From contig CADBZH010000015.1 in assembly GCA_902799045.1 (NCBI GenBank), positions 1 to 33,972 on the forward strand: 33,972 nt of DNA, written 5' to 3'. Every line of letters begins with the position of its first letter. Position 1 is the first letter of the stretch. A program made the position numbers and the translations under genes. The notes beneath the pieces were generated by a model. It was not told where the DNA came from. It ran no database searches and was given only the letters and a program-made list of their open reading frames with translations. Below are positions 16,232 to 25,405 of the stretch, piece by piece. This DNA comes from an uncultured Eubacteriales bacterium (lineage in GTDB: Bacteria > Bacillota > Clostridia > Christensenellales > Aristaeellaceae).

Positions 16232-16260
16232 TTGACTATCCGCATACTCCATGCTAACAT
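16232..16260 (+). promoter_or_regulatory. rubrerythrin promoter
   Basis: TTGACT (16232-16237), a 17-bp spacer, TAACAT (16255-16260), 37 bp before the start codon. Confidence 0.7.
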
Positions 16261-16297
16261 AGGTGCATACTCATAAAAAACATGGAGGTGCGCATTC

Positions 16298-16837
16298 ATG
16301 GAATTCAAGGGTTCAAGGACCGAGGCCAATCTGATGGCCGCGTTTGCCGGCGAGAGCCAGGCCCGCAACAAGTACGATTACTACGCTTCCCAGGCCAAGA
16401 AGGACGGCTATGTGCAGATCGCCGCGATCTTCGAGGAGACCGCGAAGAACGAGAAGGAGCACGCCAAGCTGTGGTTCAAGCTGCTGCACGGCGGCAAGGT
16501 GCCCACCACCACCCAGAACCTCTCCGACGCCGCCGACGGCGAGAACTTCGAGTGGACCGACATGTACGCCAGGTTTGCCCAGGAGGCCCGCGAGGAGGGC
16601 TTTGAGGACATCGCCAAGCAGTTCGAGGGCGTGGCCGCCATCGAGAAGGAGCACGAGGAGCGCTATCGCAAGCTGCTGAAGAACATCGAGGACGCCATCG
16701 TGTTCTCCCGCGACGGCGACATGATCTGGCAGTGCAGCAACTGCGGCCACATCTGCATCGGCAAGAAGGCCCCGGAGGTCTGCCCGGTGTGCAACCATCC
16801 GCAGAGCTATTTCCAGATCAAGGCGGAAAACTATTAA
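16298..16837 (+). CDS. rbr: rubrerythrin
   Basis: 179 residues. Residues 1-140 form a ferritin-like four-helix diiron domain with ligand segments [10 protein letters not shown] (E about 19), '[15 protein letters not shown]' (E-x-x-H about 53-56), and the second pair in '[21 protein letters not shown]' (about 110-125). Residues 145-175 are a rubredoxin-like FeS4 site, [10 protein letters not shown]..... CPVC. It reduces hydrogen peroxide to water in the cytoplasm of anaerobes, fed by NADH through rubredoxin-type reductases. The ATG at 16298 has GGAGGTG upstream. Its stop codon lies inside the left arm of a 169-nt hairpin element, which therefore forms the mRNA 3' end. Confidence 0.95.
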   Translation: MEFKGSRTEANLMAAFAGESQARNKYDYYASQAKKDGYVQIAAIFEETAKNEKEHAKLWFKLLHGGKVPTTTQNLSDAADGENFEWTDMYARFAQEAREEGFEDIAKQFEGVAAIEKEHEERYRKLLKNIEDAIVFSRDGDMIWQCSNCGHICIGKKAPEVCPVCNHPQSYFQIKAENY

Positions 16838-17002
16838 GTAGACGATGATTCATTCAAGTATTGAGGCTGCGAGTGCATTTTTCGGCAGGTGGCCTTGCAG
16901 ATTTCGAAGGTTTACTGGAGGTAAATCGAGAAATCTGCAAGAGACAGATGCCGGAAAAGGCGCCGCAGAATCGGTGCGGGGAATGAATCAGCGGCTACTT
17001 AA
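16834..17002. repeat. 169-nt near-complete hairpin element (MITE-like)
   Basis: The ends TTAAGTAG (16834-16841) and CTACTTAA (16995-17002) are perfect inverted repeats. Next come TGATTCATTC (16846-16855) / GAATGAATCA (16981-16990), and further in CTTGCAGATTTC (16894-16905) / GAAATCTGCAAG (16930-16941). The innermost stem is GGTTTAC/GTAAATC with loop TGGAG. The segments between also pair well when G-U pairs are allowed. The whole unit folds as one long stem. It has no ORF of note and may be a non-autonomous mobile element or a very stable 3' RNA structure. Confidence 0.75.
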
Positions 17003-17005
17003 AGT

Positions 17006-17173
17006 ATGGCGGGGGACCTGCTTCCCCCGCCATGGCCACCCCTTTGACAGATTTTGCTTGAACCCTGAAGGGCTCTGGCCGCAAAATCTGCAAGGACGGA
17101 ATTTCTGCTTCGGATAAATGGGATTTTCCCCCGCATAAATTCCTGCGGCCCTGACGCACATGTCGTCAGGGCC
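17006..17173 (-). repeat. structured intergenic element, copy B
   Basis: Read on the minus strand it repeats copy A (11883-12025): GGCCCTGACG/CGTCAGGGCC with loop ACATGTG (17147-17173); a variable middle hairpin (17099-17146); CAGATTTTGC/GCAAAATCTG (17048-17090) enclosing GAGCCC/GGGTTC; and ATGGCGGGGGA/TCCCCCGCCAT (17006-17033). The closing pairs differ from copy A but remain complementary. A further small hairpin, GGGGGC/GCCCCC, lies at 17184-17199. The element sits downstream of the minus-strand vanZ-like gene. Confidence 0.75.
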
Positions 17174-17213
17174 GATTGTTGTCGGGGGCGGCTGCCCCCA
17201 ACCCCCTGCCAAA

Positions 17214-17705
17214 TCAGCTCACTTGCCGATGCTTCTCGATAAACCGCAGGATCAGCAGCATCACCAGCGCCCCGGTGAGCGCCCCGGCGGAGTCGATGCC
17301 CACGTCCAGCACGGCGGGACCGCGCTCCGCGACGAACATCTGGTGCCACTCGTCGGTGGCGGCGTAGAGCGTGGCGAGGCCCCAGGCCCGGGGCACGGCG
17401 TTTGCGCGGGGCGCTTCCGGCCGCCTCAGGCGCAGCCAGGCCGTCAGATTGAAGCCCAGCAGCGCGAATTCGCTGAAGTGGGCGCACTTGCGCACGACGA
17501 ACCCCAGGCGCTCCATGAACGCCAGCTGCTCCGCATGGGGCAGCTCGCCGAAGCCCGGGCGCAGGAGCCGCGCCACGAACAGCGTCACGCCCTCGCTCAT
17601 CGCCGAGGAATCCGGCCCCTGCTGGGTGGAAAAGAAGAAGATCAGCGCCGCCGTCGCGAGCGTTGCCGCGAGGAAAAAGCGCCGCCAGAAGACGCGGTGT
17701 GCCAT
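17214..17705 (-). CDS. VanZ-like membrane protein
   Basis: 163 residues. The ATG at 17705 is chosen because GAAAGGAAC precedes it; a TTG at 17723 would lie within that RBS region. There are four predicted membrane segments: residues 10-28 (FFLAATLATAALIFFFS), about 80-98, about 107-122 and about 136-155. VanZ-family marks are FFFSTQQGPDS after helix 1, 'VRKCAHFSEFALLGF' (about 72-86) and 'DEWHQMFVAERGPAVLDVGIDSAGALTG' (about 115-142). VanZ confers low teicoplanin resistance in enterococci. Most homologues, including this one outside any van cluster, have unknown roles. Confidence 0.85.
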   Translation of the reverse strand: MAHRVFWRRFFLAATLATAALIFFFSTQQGPDSSAMSEGVTLFVARLLRPGFGELPHAEQLAFMERLGFVVRKCAHFSEFALLGFNLTAWLRLRRPEAPRANAVPRAWGLATLYAATDEWHQMFVAERGPAVLDVGIDSAGALTGALVMLLILRFIEKHRQVS

Positions 17706-17734
17706 CGGTGTGGTTCCTTTCAAGAGCTGGGAAC

Positions 17735-17763
17735 ATTATAGCTCATTTGCTTGCGGGCTTCAA
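17735..17763 (-). promoter_or_regulatory. vanZ-like gene promoter
   Basis: Minus strand: TTGAAG (17763-17758), a 17-bp spacer, TATAAT (17740-17735), about 30 bp before the start codon. Confidence 0.7.
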
Positions 17764-17815
17764 GTGGGTCGTCGCGGCCCCGCCAGGGCTTGGAGGGATT
17801 GTCCCATTTCTTTTC

Positions 17816-17844
17816 TTGACAATCCGGCGGGTTCGTGCCATAAT
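17816..17844 (+). promoter_or_regulatory. tRNA-Arg promoter
   Basis: TTGACA (17816-17821), a 17-bp spacer, CATAAT (17839-17844), 21 bp before the tRNA. Confidence 0.8.
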
Positions 17845-17865
17845 AGACAGGCGATAACCGCATAT

Positions 17866-17942
17866 GCACCCATAGCTCAGCAGGATAGAGCGACCGCCTC
17901 CTAAGCGGTAGGTCAGGGGTTCGAATCCCTTTGGGTGCGCCA
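17866..17942 (+). tRNA. tRNA-Arg (anticodon CCU)
   Basis: The cloverleaf is visible: acceptor stem GCACCCA/TGGGTGC, D-arm with AGCTCAGCAGGATAGAGC, anticodon stem ACCGC/GCGGT with loop CTCCTAA (anticodon CCT), and T-arm GGGGTTCGAATCCCT. The discriminator is G and the CCA end is encoded. It reads AGG codons. It has its own promoter and terminator. Confidence 0.95.
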
Positions 17943-17948
17943 CGCATA

Positions 17949-17970
17949 AGCAGCCCGAGGGGCTGCTTTT
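17949..17970 (+). terminator. tRNA-Arg terminator
   Basis: AGCAGCCC (17949-17956), loop GAG, GGGCTGCT (17960-17967), with a T-run to 17971. Confidence 0.85.
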
Positions 17971-18093
17971 TGCGTGACGCACCCAGGCCGGGACGGGCGA
18001 AGGCCTGTGCGAGGCGATGCCATGCCTTTTGAACGCTCAATCTCAGCGCCATTTTGTCCTTCGCGTTAAATGTATATTTCAGCCCTTTCTTAA

Positions 18094-20130
<2,037 letters not shown>

Positions 20131-20144
20131 CGGAGAGGGAGTGG

Positions 20145-20590
20145 CAGGGAGTAGGCAGTAGGGAGTAGGGAGTAGGAATGGTGGAAAACTACAAGGATTT
20201 GATCGTCTGGAAAAGGGCGATGCAGCTGGTTGAAGCCGCATACAAATTGGCGAACAGACTACCCCGGGAAAGATGTTTGCTCTTTCCGATCAAATCAGGC
20301 GCTCAGCAGTCTCCATCCCTTCAAATATCGCCGAGGGATATGGGCGCAATTCCACGAAGGACTATATTCGCTTTCTGTCTATTGCCAGAGGCTCCCGCTA
20401 TGAATTCGAAACCCAGTTGTTGTTGTGTGTGCGGCTGGGCTACATGAGCGAAAGTGATATTGATAAAGCAATTCAACTGGGTGAAGAAGTTGGGAAAATG
20501 CTCAATGTGATCATCTCGAAACTGGGATATCAATGATGAGCTGTGGAGCCAGGCTATTCCTACTCCCTACTCCCTACTGCCTACTCCCTG
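20145..20590 (+). mobile_element. four-helix-bundle element with 35-bp inverted repeats
   Basis: Positions 20145-20179 and 20556-20590 are perfect 35-bp inverted repeats, each built of heptamers (GGGAGTA, GGCAGTA, GGGAGTA, GGGAGTA, then GGAAT). They enclose a single four-helix-bundle gene. The unit lies between gyrB and gyrA, which are normally adjacent in one operon, so it looks inserted. No transposase is encoded and no clear target duplication is visible. Mobility is inferred. Confidence 0.6.
20178..20536 (+). pseudogene. four-helix-bundle (S23/bAvd-like) protein, frameshifted
   Basis: The first frame (from ATG 20178) reads VENYKDLIVWKRAMQLVEAA and 'NRLPRE'. The second frame (from 20273) continues MFALSDQIRRSAVSIPSNIAEGYGRNSTKDYIRFLSIARGS and ends at TGA 20534. 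Joined, these give a complete protein of about 119 residues of the family found as 23S rRNA intervening-sequence proteins and as bAvd accessory proteins of diversity-generating retroelements. One base is missing near 20270-20272. The start codon lies on the inner edge of the left inverted repeat, whose GGGAG serves as the only RBS. The role of stand-alone members is unknown. No reverse transcriptase is present. Confidence 0.85.
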
Positions 20591-20606
20591 ACAAGGAGGA
20601 TGCCTT

Positions 20607-23075
20607 ATGGCAGACGAATTCAACATCGGCAAACTGACTCCCCTCAACATTGAGGACGAGTTAAAAAAATCCTTTATATCCTACGCCATGGCGGTCATCG
20701 TCACCCGCGCCCTGCCGGACGTGCGGGACGGCCTGAAGCCGGTGCACCGGCGCATCCTGTACTCGATGAACGAGATGGGCATCACGCCGGACAAGCCCTA
20801 CAGGAAGTCCGCGCGCATCGTGGGCGACGTGCTCGGTAAATACCATCCCCACGGCGATTCGAGCGTCTACGACGCCATGGTGCGCCTGGCGCAGGATTTC
20901 TCCATCCGCTACACGCTGGTGGAGGGCCAGGGCAACTTCGGCTCCGTGGACGGCGACGGCGCGGCGGCCATGCGATACACCGAGGCGCGCCTGTCCAAGC
21001 TCTCCATGGAGATGGTGCGCGACATCGAGAAGGAGACCGTCGACTTCTACCCGAACTTCGACGAGACCCTGATGCAGCCCGCCGTGATGCCCAGCCGCTT
21101 CCCGAATTTGCTGGTGAACGGCTCCAGCGGCATCGCCGTCGGCATGGCCACGAACATCCCGCCCCACAACCTGGGCGAGGTGATCGACGCCTGCGTGCAC
21201 TACATCGACCATCCGGACTGCACCGTGGACGACCTGATGCAGTTCGTCAAGGGCCCGGATTTCCCCACCGGCGGCGTGATCCTGGGCAAGAGGGGCATCT
21301 ATGACGCCTACCACGAAGGCCGCGGCCGCATCATCGTGCGCGCCAAGAGCGAGATCGAGGAGATGAGCCAGGGCCGCCAGAGGATCGTCGTCACCGAGAT
21401 CCCCTACATGGTCAACAAGGCCAAGCTGATCGAGAAGATCGCCGAGATGGTGCATGAGAAGACCGTCGAGGGCATCAGCGATATCCGCGACGAGTCTGAC
21501 CGCGCGGGCATGCGCATCGTCATCGAGCTGAAGCGCGACGTGAACGCCAACGTGGTGCTGAACACGCTCTACAAGCACACCCAGCTGCAGGACACCTTCG
21601 GCGCCATCATGCTGGCCCTGGTGGACGGCACGCCGAAGATCCTGAGCCTCCGGCAGATGATCCACCACTACCTGGAGCACCAGGAGGATGTGATCCGCCG
21701 CCGCACCCAGTACGACCTGAACAAGGCCGAGGCCCGCAGCCACATCCTGGAGGGCCTGATCATCGCCTTGGACAACATCGACGAGGTCATCGCGCTGATC
21801 CGCGGCTCCCGCACCGGCCAGGAGGCCAAGGAGGGCCTGATGAGCCGCTTCGGCCTGTCCGAGCGCCAGGCGCAGGCCATCCTGGACATGCGCCTGCAGC
21901 GCCTGACCGGTCTGGAACGCGACAAGATCGAGGCCGAGTACGCCGAGCTTCAGAAGCTGATCGCCTATTACAAGGCCGTTCTGGCCGACGAGGGCATGGT
22001 GCTGGGCATCATCAAGGACGAGCTGACCGAGATCAAGCGCAAGTACGCCGACGAGCGGCGGACCGAGATCTCCGCCCTGGACGGCGAGATCGACATGCTG
22101 GATCTGATCGCCGAGGAGGACATGGTCGTCACGCTGACGCACTACGGCTATGTCAAGCGCCTGCCCAAGGCCACCTACCGCGCCCAGAAGCGCGGCGGCA
22201 AGGGCGTCGTCGGCGCCACCACCCGCGAGGAGGACTTCGTGGAGCAGATGTACGTGGTGAATACCCACGACACGCTGATGTTCTTCACCAACCGCGGCCG
22301 GGTGTACCAGTTGAACTGCTACCAGATCCCGGAGGCCGGGCGCACCGCCCGGGGCACCGCCATCGTGAACCTGCTGCAGCTGGACGCCGGGGAGAAGGTG
22401 AAGGCGCTGCTGCCGGTCCCGGCGGAGAAGGTGGCGGGCCACTACCTGATCATGGCCACGAAGAACGGCGTCATCAAGCGCACGGAGCTTTCCGAGTTCA
22501 CGAACCTGCGCAAGAGCGGCCTGATCGCGCTGGTGCTGCGCGAGGACGACGAGCTGATCGGCGTGGCGCTGACCGACGGCAGCTACGAGCTGCTGCTGGG
22601 CACCCGCGACGGCATGGCCATCCGCTTCCCGGAGAGCGATATGCGGCCCATCGGCCGCGCCGCCATGGGCGTGAAGTCCATCGAGCTGAATCGGGGCGAC
22701 GAGGTCGTGGACATGTGCCCGGTGTTCGAGGGCATGAAGGTGCTCTCCATCACCGAGAACGGCTACGGCAAGCTCACCGAAATCGAGGAATACCGCGTGC
22801 AGAGCCGCGGCGGCAAGGGCATCAAGGCCATGAACCTCACCGCCAAGACCGGCCGGCTCACCTGCCAGCTGCTGGCGGACGAGGCCGAGGATATCCTGCT
22901 GATCACCGACGACGGCACGATCATCCGCACGCCCGTCTCCTCCATCTCCACGCTGGGCCGCGCCACCCAGGGCGTGAGGCTGATGCGCGTGGCCGAGGAC
23001 AGCAAGGTCATCTCCGTCGCCCGCGCCGAGGCCGAGGAGGACGAGGAAGAGGGCGACAACGAGGAGGAGATTTGA
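20607..23075 (+). CDS. gyrA: DNA gyrase subunit A
   Basis: 822 residues. The ATG at 20607 has AAGGAGG at 20593-20599, just outside the inserted element. The winged-helix/tower cleavage domain contains the active-site tyrosine Y124 in [12 protein letters not shown]. The quinolone-determining loop [11 protein letters not shown] has S85 and D89 (E. coli S83 and D87), i.e. the sensitive state. A long coiled coil runs from about 350 to 490. The C-terminal beta-pinwheel begins with the GyrA box QKRGGKG (about 528), which marks gyrase rather than ParC. The tail is acidic ([12 protein letters not shown]). It cuts and reseals DNA with GyrB. Expression depends on transcripts passing through the 476-bp insert unless an unseen promoter lies there. 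Confidence 0.96.
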   Translation: MADEFNIGKLTPLNIEDELKKSFISYAMAVIVTRALPDVRDGLKPVHRRILYSMNEMGITPDKPYRKSARIVGDVLGKYHPHGDSSVYDAMVRLAQDFSIRYTLVEGQGNFGSVDGDGAAAMRYTEARLSKLSMEMVRDIEKETVDFYPNFDETLMQPAVMPSRFPNLLVNGSSGIAVGMATNIPPHNLGEVIDACVHYIDHPDCTVDDLMQFVKGPDFPTGGVILGKRGIYDAYHEGRGRIIVRAKSEIEEMSQGRQRIVVTEIPYMVNKAKLIEKIAEMVHEKTVEGISDIRDESDRAGMRIVIELKRDVNANVVLNTLYKHTQLQDTFGAIMLALVDGTPKILSLRQMIHHYLEHQEDVIRRRTQYDLNKAEARSHILEGLIIALDNIDEVIALIRGSRTGQEAKEGLMSRFGLSERQAQAILDMRLQRLTGLERDKIEAEYAELQKLIAYYKAVLADEGMVLGIIKDELTEIKRKYADERRTEISALDGEIDMLDLIAEEDMVVTLTHYGYVKRLPKATYRAQKRGGKGVVGATTREEDFVEQMYVVNTHDTLMFFTNRGRVYQLNCYQIPEAGRTARGTAIVNLLQLDAGEKVKALLPVPAEKVAGHYLIMATKNGVIKRTELSEFTNLRKSGLIALVLREDDELIGVALTDGSYELLLGTRDGMAIRFPESDMRPIGRAAMGVKSIELNRGDEVVDMCPVFEGMKVLSITENGYGKLTEIEEYRVQSRGGKGIKAMNLTAKTGRLTCQLLADEAEDILLITDDGTIIRTPVSSISTLGRATQGVRLMRVAEDSKVISVARAEAEEDEEEGDNEEEI

Positions 23076-23108
23076 AGAAACAGGCCACGGCGCACACATG
23101 CGTGACGA

Positions 23109-23186
23109 GAGTCACTGGGGACAGGTACCTTGACTCACTCCATGAAAGAATAATGAGTCATGGAACCTGTCCCCGGTGACTCTTTT
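23109..23186 (+). terminator. 29-bp REP-like palindrome acting as terminator
   Basis: The left arm 23109-23137 and right arm 23154-23182 pair over 29 positions with two mismatches and one G-T, around a 16-nt loop. TTTT follows. The arms contain GGGGACAGGT and its complement, a motif seen in REP-like palindromes of other bacteria. It lies between convergent gyrA and the PfkB gene. Confidence 0.75.
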
Positions 23187-23198
23187 CTCGTTTGGCAA

Positions 23199-24158
23199 TT
23201 ATTTCATTCCCGCGAACCGCCGCTCAACGTCCTCCCGGGTCCAGGTGCCGGCGTTCGCGCCGACGGTCTCCACGCACAGGCTGGCCGCGGCGTTGGCGAA
23301 GCGCCCGCAGTCGCGAAAGGAGCGCCCCTCCAGCAGGGCGGCGATGAACGCGGCGGCGAAGGTGTCGCCCGCGCCGGTGGTGTCCACGGGGCGGATGCCG
23401 GGAACGGCGGGGATGCGGCGGCGCTCCTGGTCGCTCGCCAGCAGGCAGCCCCTGCCGCCCAGCTTCAGCGCCACGTGCCCGACGCCGGCCCGCAGCAGTG
23501 CGTCCGCGATGGCGTCGGGGTCCGCTTCGCCGGTCAGCGCGGCGGCCTCGGCGAGATTCGGGAAGAAGTAGTCGAGCCTGGAGAGCGCCGCGCCCGCCTC
23601 CCGGAGCGTCTCGCCCCGCTTCGGCCGGGTGGTGTCGGCGCAGAGGACGACCCCGCGCGATTGCAGCGCGTCGAACAGCGCCTCCGTGTCCGCGAGCGAA
23701 AGCATCGGCGAGACGAACAGGCTGGCGAGGCAGGCGATCTTCACGCCTGCAAAGGCCGGGGATTCCAGCGCGGGCAGGATGTGCCCGGGGCCCAGCCGGC
23801 GCAGGCTGCCGCTGGCGTTCGTGAGGAACCGGCGCTCGCCGTCCGCGCCCACCAGCACCACGTTGACGCCGGTGTCCAGCCCCGCTTCCCGAACCACGCA
23901 GGAGGCGTCCACTCCGGCGTCCGACAGGGTTTTCAGGACGAAATCGCCCGCGGGGTCGTCGCCCACGACGCTCACCAGCATCGGCGCGCGGCCCAGCCGG
24001 GCCAGCACCAGCGCCTCGTTCAGCGCGTCGCCGCCCGCGCTCATGGCGATGCGCGCAAGCGGCGTGGAGCGCGCGGAAAACACCTCCGGGCCCACCGGGG
24101 CGAGGGGAATGTCCACGATGGCCGCGCCGACGACGGCGACTTCAGGCTGATTGGGCAT
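23199..24158 (-). CDS. PfkB-family carbohydrate/nucleoside kinase
   Basis: 319 residues. The ATG at 24158 has AAGGAGG upstream; a longer frame exists without an RBS. It has the ribokinase fold: N-terminal 'VAVVGAAIVDIPLAPVG', PfkB signature 1-like 'SAGGDALNEALVLARLG' (about 42), 'SVVGDDPAGDFVLKTL' (about 65), and the C-terminal signature 'VDTTGAGDTFAAAFIAALLEG' (about 255) with catalytic Asp in GAGD and its anion hole. The family phosphorylates sugars, nucleosides or fructose-6-phosphate. The substrate is not determinable here. No sugar operon adjoins it. Confidence 0.9.
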   Translation of the reverse strand: MPNQPEVAVVGAAIVDIPLAPVGPEVFSARSTPLARIAMSAGGDALNEALVLARLGRAPMLVSVVGDDPAGDFVLKTLSDAGVDASCVVREAGLDTGVNVVLVGADGERRFLTNASGSLRRLGPGHILPALESPAFAGVKIACLASLFVSPMLSLADTEALFDALQSRGVVLCADTTRPKRGETLREAGAALSRLDYFFPNLAEAAALTGEADPDAIADALLRAGVGHVALKLGGRGCLLASDQERRRIPAVPGIRPVDTTGAGDTFAAAFIAALLEGRSFRDCGRFANAAASLCVETVGANAGTWTREDVERRFAGMK

Positions 24159-24181
24159 GGAAACCTCCTTGTCGGGACGAT

Positions 24182-24303
24182 GGGGCCTTTGGACGGGCGC
24201 CGCGTCAGCGATCCTGCGGAGAACTCCGCCAGTCAGCCTGCGGCTGACAGCCCCCTCGGGGAGGGGGCCTTTTGGGCGGGCGCCGCGTCGGTGATCCTGC
24301 GGA
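24182..24303. repeat. direct repeats flanking a palindromic unit
   Basis: A ~39-bp sequence beginning GGGGCCTTT and containing CGGGCGCCGCGTC and GATCCTGCGGA occurs at 24182-24220 and 24264-24303 with a few differences. Between them is a palindromic unit: AGTCAGCC/GGCTGACA (24230-24249) and CCCCCTC/GAGGGGG (24251-24267). The same unit type occurs at 29036-29092 and 29171-29227. Confidence 0.7.
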
Positions 24304-24343
24304 TTACCGGGCACTTATCCAACTCCTCACGCCACACTCCTCC

Positions 24344-25204
24344 TCAGTCCTGCGGCCTGCGATAGAACCGCCCGGTGAGGGAGTCGGTGCGCTGGGTGTT
24401 GATGAAGGCGTGGGGATCGATCTGCCGCACGTCGTGCACCACGCGGCGAACGTCGTCGCCGGAGAGCACCGTGTAGATCATCGAGCGCGGCTGGTTCGTG
24501 TACAACCCCGTGCCGTGAAACAGCGTGGCCGCGTGGTGGGTGGTGTCGCGGATCACGGCGTACACCTCATCCGGCTTGTCGGTGACGATCCACACCGTGC
24601 GGTGCTGGTAGCGCCGGAACAGCGTGTGCAGCGCCTGGGTGGTGCAGAACTGGAAGATCATGGAATACAGCGCGCGCTCCCAGCCGAACAGCAGCCCCGC
24701 CACCGCCAGCATGCACACATTGCCGGCCAGGATGATGTTGAAGGCGTCCTTGCCGCTCTTTTCGGCCAGGTAGATGCTGATGAAATCGGTGCCGCCGGTG
24801 CTGGCGTCGCCCCGCAGGCACAGCGAGATCGAAAGCCCGTTCACCAGGCCGCCGAACACGCTGCACAGCAGCGGGTCCGAGGAGAAGGCGTAGGGCGGGA
24901 TCAGGTCCGTCAGGACGCTGGAGATCACCACCGCCAGCAGCGAAAACAGCGCGAAGCGCCGGCCGATGTACTTGAAGCACAGCGCCGCGGCGACGAAGTT
25001 CAGCGTCAGGCTGAACAGCGAGTAGGGCGGGTTGAAACCCAGATAGCGCTGGCAGCTCTCCTGGATCAACAGCGAAAGCCCCGTGAACCCGCCGGGGAAC
25101 AGGCCCGCGGCCCGCGCGAAGCACACCGTGCCCACGGCGTACAGCGCCGCGCCCAGCACGATCAGCAATGTCCTGCGCCACAGCGGGCGCTGCTTGAGGG
25201 GCAT
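24344..25204 (-). CDS. YitT-family membrane protein (DUF161/DUF2179)
   Basis: 286 residues. The ATG at 25204 has AAAGGGTG upstream. There are five predicted membrane segments in residues 10-180, starting 'TLLIVLGAALYAVGTVCFARAAGLFPGGFTGLSLLI', the first YitT repeat with its G-G-x-T-G pattern; 'CLRGDASTGGTDFISIYLAEKSG' (about 140) is the second. Residues 200-286 are the cytosolic DUF2179 domain ('RTVWIVTDKPDEVYAVIRD', 'DVRRVVHDVRQIDPHAFINTQRTDSLTGRFY'). Function is unknown in the family; a transport or sensing role is guessed from the fold. It is divergent from helD. Confidence 0.9.
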   Translation of the reverse strand: MPLKQRPLWRRTLLIVLGAALYAVGTVCFARAAGLFPGGFTGLSLLIQESCQRYLGFNPPYSLFSLTLNFVAAALCFKYIGRRFALFSLLAVVISSVLTDLIPPYAFSSDPLLCSVFGGLVNGLSISLCLRGDASTGGTDFISIYLAEKSGKDAFNIILAGNVCMLAVAGLLFGWERALYSMIFQFCTTQALHTLFRRYQHRTVWIVTDKPDEVYAVIRDTTHHAATLFHGTGLYTNQPRSMIYTVLSGDDVRRVVHDVRQIDPHAFINTQRTDSLTGRFYRRPQD

Positions 25205-25276
25205 TCGATCACACCCTTTGTTCGTTGTTGCGGAAGGCCTTTCCGGGGGGAAGAAGGCGGCCGATCCGCTTCCCAT

Positions 25277-25305
25277 ATTTTACCCTTTCCATGAAAAATT
25301 CGCAA
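25277..25305 (-). promoter_or_regulatory. yitT-like gene promoter
   Basis: Minus strand: TTGCGA (25305-25300), a 17-bp spacer, TAAAAT (25282-25277). Confidence 0.65.
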
Positions 25306-25329
25306 GGCCTTTTCTTTTTCATTACATTA

Positions 25330-25338
25330 TGCTATAAT
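25330..25338 (+). promoter_or_regulatory. helD extended -10 promoter
   Basis: TGC-TATAAT, an extended -10 with a T-rich but unconvincing -35 region, about 68 bp before the helD start. Confidence 0.6.
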
Positions 25339-25405
25339 GGTATATCCTTTATGCGCGCGCTTGCGCCCAAGGGGATATTGGTTTTCTGACCCGGAGGAAT
25401 TTTCT

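Noticed and set aside
17214-17705. Part of a vancomycin-resistance cluster
   Set aside because: Only a VanZ-like protein is present, with no vanH, vanA or vanX-type genes. Such stand-alone VanZ proteins are widespread.
20145-20590. Diversity-generating retroelement
   Set aside because: A bAvd-like fold is present, but there is no reverse transcriptase and no template/variable repeat pair nearby.
20847-20877. Quinolone-resistance changes in GyrA
   Set aside because: The positions equal to E. coli S83 and D87 are Ser and Asp, the sensitive residues. The neighbouring Ser in place of Ala84 is common natural variation.
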